Positions 5,515 to 6,359 of a stretch of DNA of 6,359 bases are shown here, one piece after another (position 1 is the stretch's first letter; each line of letters begins with the position of its first letter). Both the position numbers and the translations under genes were made by a program. Below the pieces are notes generated by a model. The model saw only the letters and a program-made list of their open reading frames with translations. It was not told the DNA's origin and did no database searches. The stretch is from Candidatus Gottesmanbacteria bacterium RBG_16_37_8 (lineage in GTDB: Bacteria > Patescibacteriota > Microgenomatia > 2-02-FULL-39-11). Location: the NCBI GenBank assembly GCA_001779055.1, contig MFJA01000008.1, forward strand, positions 5,745 through 12,103, read 5' to 3'.

Positions 5515-6247
5515 CTGCAGAAGTAAAAATAATATAATCCAATTTTCTTTCCGCAAATTGCTTTTCAACATTCAGTTTGTCTTCTTCAGAAAGGTTCATT
5601 CTTACATTGTTCCAAAAGACAAGATAAAAATAGATAAATTCTCTTGAAGTAAGGGCATTATTCATTGATAATTGTGTTCCAAGTTCTATTTTTTCTTCCT
5701 CGTTTAGTCTTTCTATTCCTTGCAGTTTGTCCATGAGTTGTTTTATTCTTAATGAAGATAATCTGACCAATTCAAGCGGCGGTTTATTGAAATGTTCTGC
5801 TAAAAAATAGACTATTTCATCTCGGGTTTGTTCAATCTCTTTATTTCCGATTACGGCGGGAAAAAATTGAACCGGCAAATCAGTTTTAAATACATCTTTA
5901 CCGGGAAAATAACCAAAGTGAATTCTTTCGTCTGTTATAAATTCAACAACTTCAGTTGGTGATTGAGGAATATGATAACCCCATTCGGCTCCTGGTAAGC
6001 TTAGATGAGGATAACCAGCATTTTCCATTGTCTGCAGGTATTCATCCACACGCGCAAATGAATTATGGCCTGTTTTGGCCGGTATGGCGCCTTTTTTCAG
6101 AGTTGCATAAACCATTTCGGCAGGACCTGTTGTTCCATCGTCGCCGTCACCTTTTATATGACATCCATGCGGATTGACTAAAATATACCAATCTCCATTT
6201 CTTGCCCGAGAAGACCAGATAGTTGGTAGTTCTTTTCCCAATTGCAT
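5507..6247 (-). CDS. PHP-family metal-dependent phosphoesterase, N-terminal half (split gene)
   Basis: This 246-residue frame has the opening motifs of a PHP domain: HGCH (27-30, the HxH metal pair), GDGDDGTTGPAEMV (33-46, like the usual D-G-x-x-x-P-E-x-V), TGHN (59-62, normally TDHN or TDHD), and LPGAEWG (84-90, the glutamate metal ligand). About 150 residues of helical sequence follow, with no later PHP motif before the stop; those motifs appear in the next frame downstream. Joined across the T6-A10 run, the protein would have about 500 residues with motifs in the correct order. The Gly60 in place of the usual Asp is notable because that Asp normally helps bind metal. ATG 6247 is the first start after an in-frame TAA and has no SD, but a perfect TATAAT lies just upstream. 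The role is unknown. Confidence 0.75.
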   Translation of the reverse strand: MQLGKELPTIWSSRARNGDWYILVNPHGCHIKGDGDDGTTGPAEMVYATLKKGAIPAKTGHNSFARVDEYLQTMENAGYPHLSLPGAEWGYHIPQSPTEVVEFITDERIHFGYFPGKDVFKTDLPVQFFPAVIGNKEIEQTRDEIVYFLAEHFNKPPLELVRLSSLRIKQLMDKLQGIERLNEEEKIELGTQLSMNNALTSREFIYFYLVFWNNVRMNLSEEDKLNVEKQFAERKLDYIIFTSAVF

Positions 6248-6258
6248 TATAGATGGCG

Positions 6259-6287
6259 ATTATAGCCTAATTTGTGATTTTATTAAA
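6259..6287 (-). promoter_or_regulatory. Candidate promoter ahead of the PHP gene
   Basis: A perfect TATAAT (6264-6259) on the minus strand has a weak -35 (TTTAAT, 6287-6282) at 17 bp. The predicted start falls about 4-6 nt before ATG 6247, so the mRNA would be nearly leaderless. Confidence 0.5.
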
Positions 6288-6359
6288 ACTATTAACAGTT
6301 AATCATCCGAGATTGAGAAGAGAGAAAATTCAGGAATTGCTTAGTCGATTATGATTATC

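Noticed and set aside
5956..6177. 73-codon plus-strand frame
   Set aside because: Antisense shadow of the PHP N-terminal half, which has clear motifs.
6248..6359. Possible end of another gene at the right edge
   Set aside because: All minus-strand frames entering from the edge stop quickly and no start with SD is seen on the plus strand; only the PHP promoter is supported.
1..6359. CRISPR array, tRNA, rRNA or insertion sequence
   Set aside because: No regularly spaced repeats, cloverleaf, rRNA segment or transposase was found by reading both strands.

Overview
The window looks like a piece of a bacterial chromosome from the Candidate Phyla Radiation (Patescibacteria), possibly Microgenomates-like. 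This is inferred from overall style only: small and moderately AT-rich genes, the standard genetic code, a compact rplJ-rplL pair, a secreted protein with a Thr-Pro-rich linker, and several genes without a Shine-Dalgarno (SD) sequence. No 16S rRNA or other decisive marker is present.

Left part, + strand (1-1657): the 3' part of a trypsin-like serine protease gene with a complete His/Asp/Ser triad, then a 290-residue galactose-1-phosphate uridylyltransferase-like protein of the HIT superfamily. Middle part, - strand (1744-4280): a 64-residue excisionase/MerR-type DNA-binding protein faces galT tail to tail. It has its own promoter and a strongly structured leader of about 110 nt. Upstream of it on the same strand is the ribosomal stalk operon: promoter, L10-type leader with a terminator hairpin, rplJ (L10), rplL (L7/L12), and 10 nt later a secreted cysteine-rich protein that seems to share the transcript.

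Right part, - strand (4338-6247): a 91-residue coiled-coil protein of unknown function, and a PHP-family metal-dependent phosphoesterase gene split in two. The N-terminal half (5507-6247) carries the first PHP motifs and the C-terminal half (4737-5417) carries the last ones. The halves lie in different frames, and the junction is a T6-A10 homopolymer where one extra T, or a -1 shift, would join them. This is either a real frameshift or pseudogene, a recoding/slippage site, or an assembly error.

The best points for a second look are the split PHP gene and its homopolymer junction, the L10 leader whose terminator U-tract directly abuts the rplJ start codon, the two overlapping and mutually exclusive hairpins ahead of the small HTH gene, the secreted protein attached to a ribosomal operon, and the likely leaderless starts of three genes. 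I see no transposon, CRISPR array, tRNA or rRNA, and no clearly new multi-gene system.
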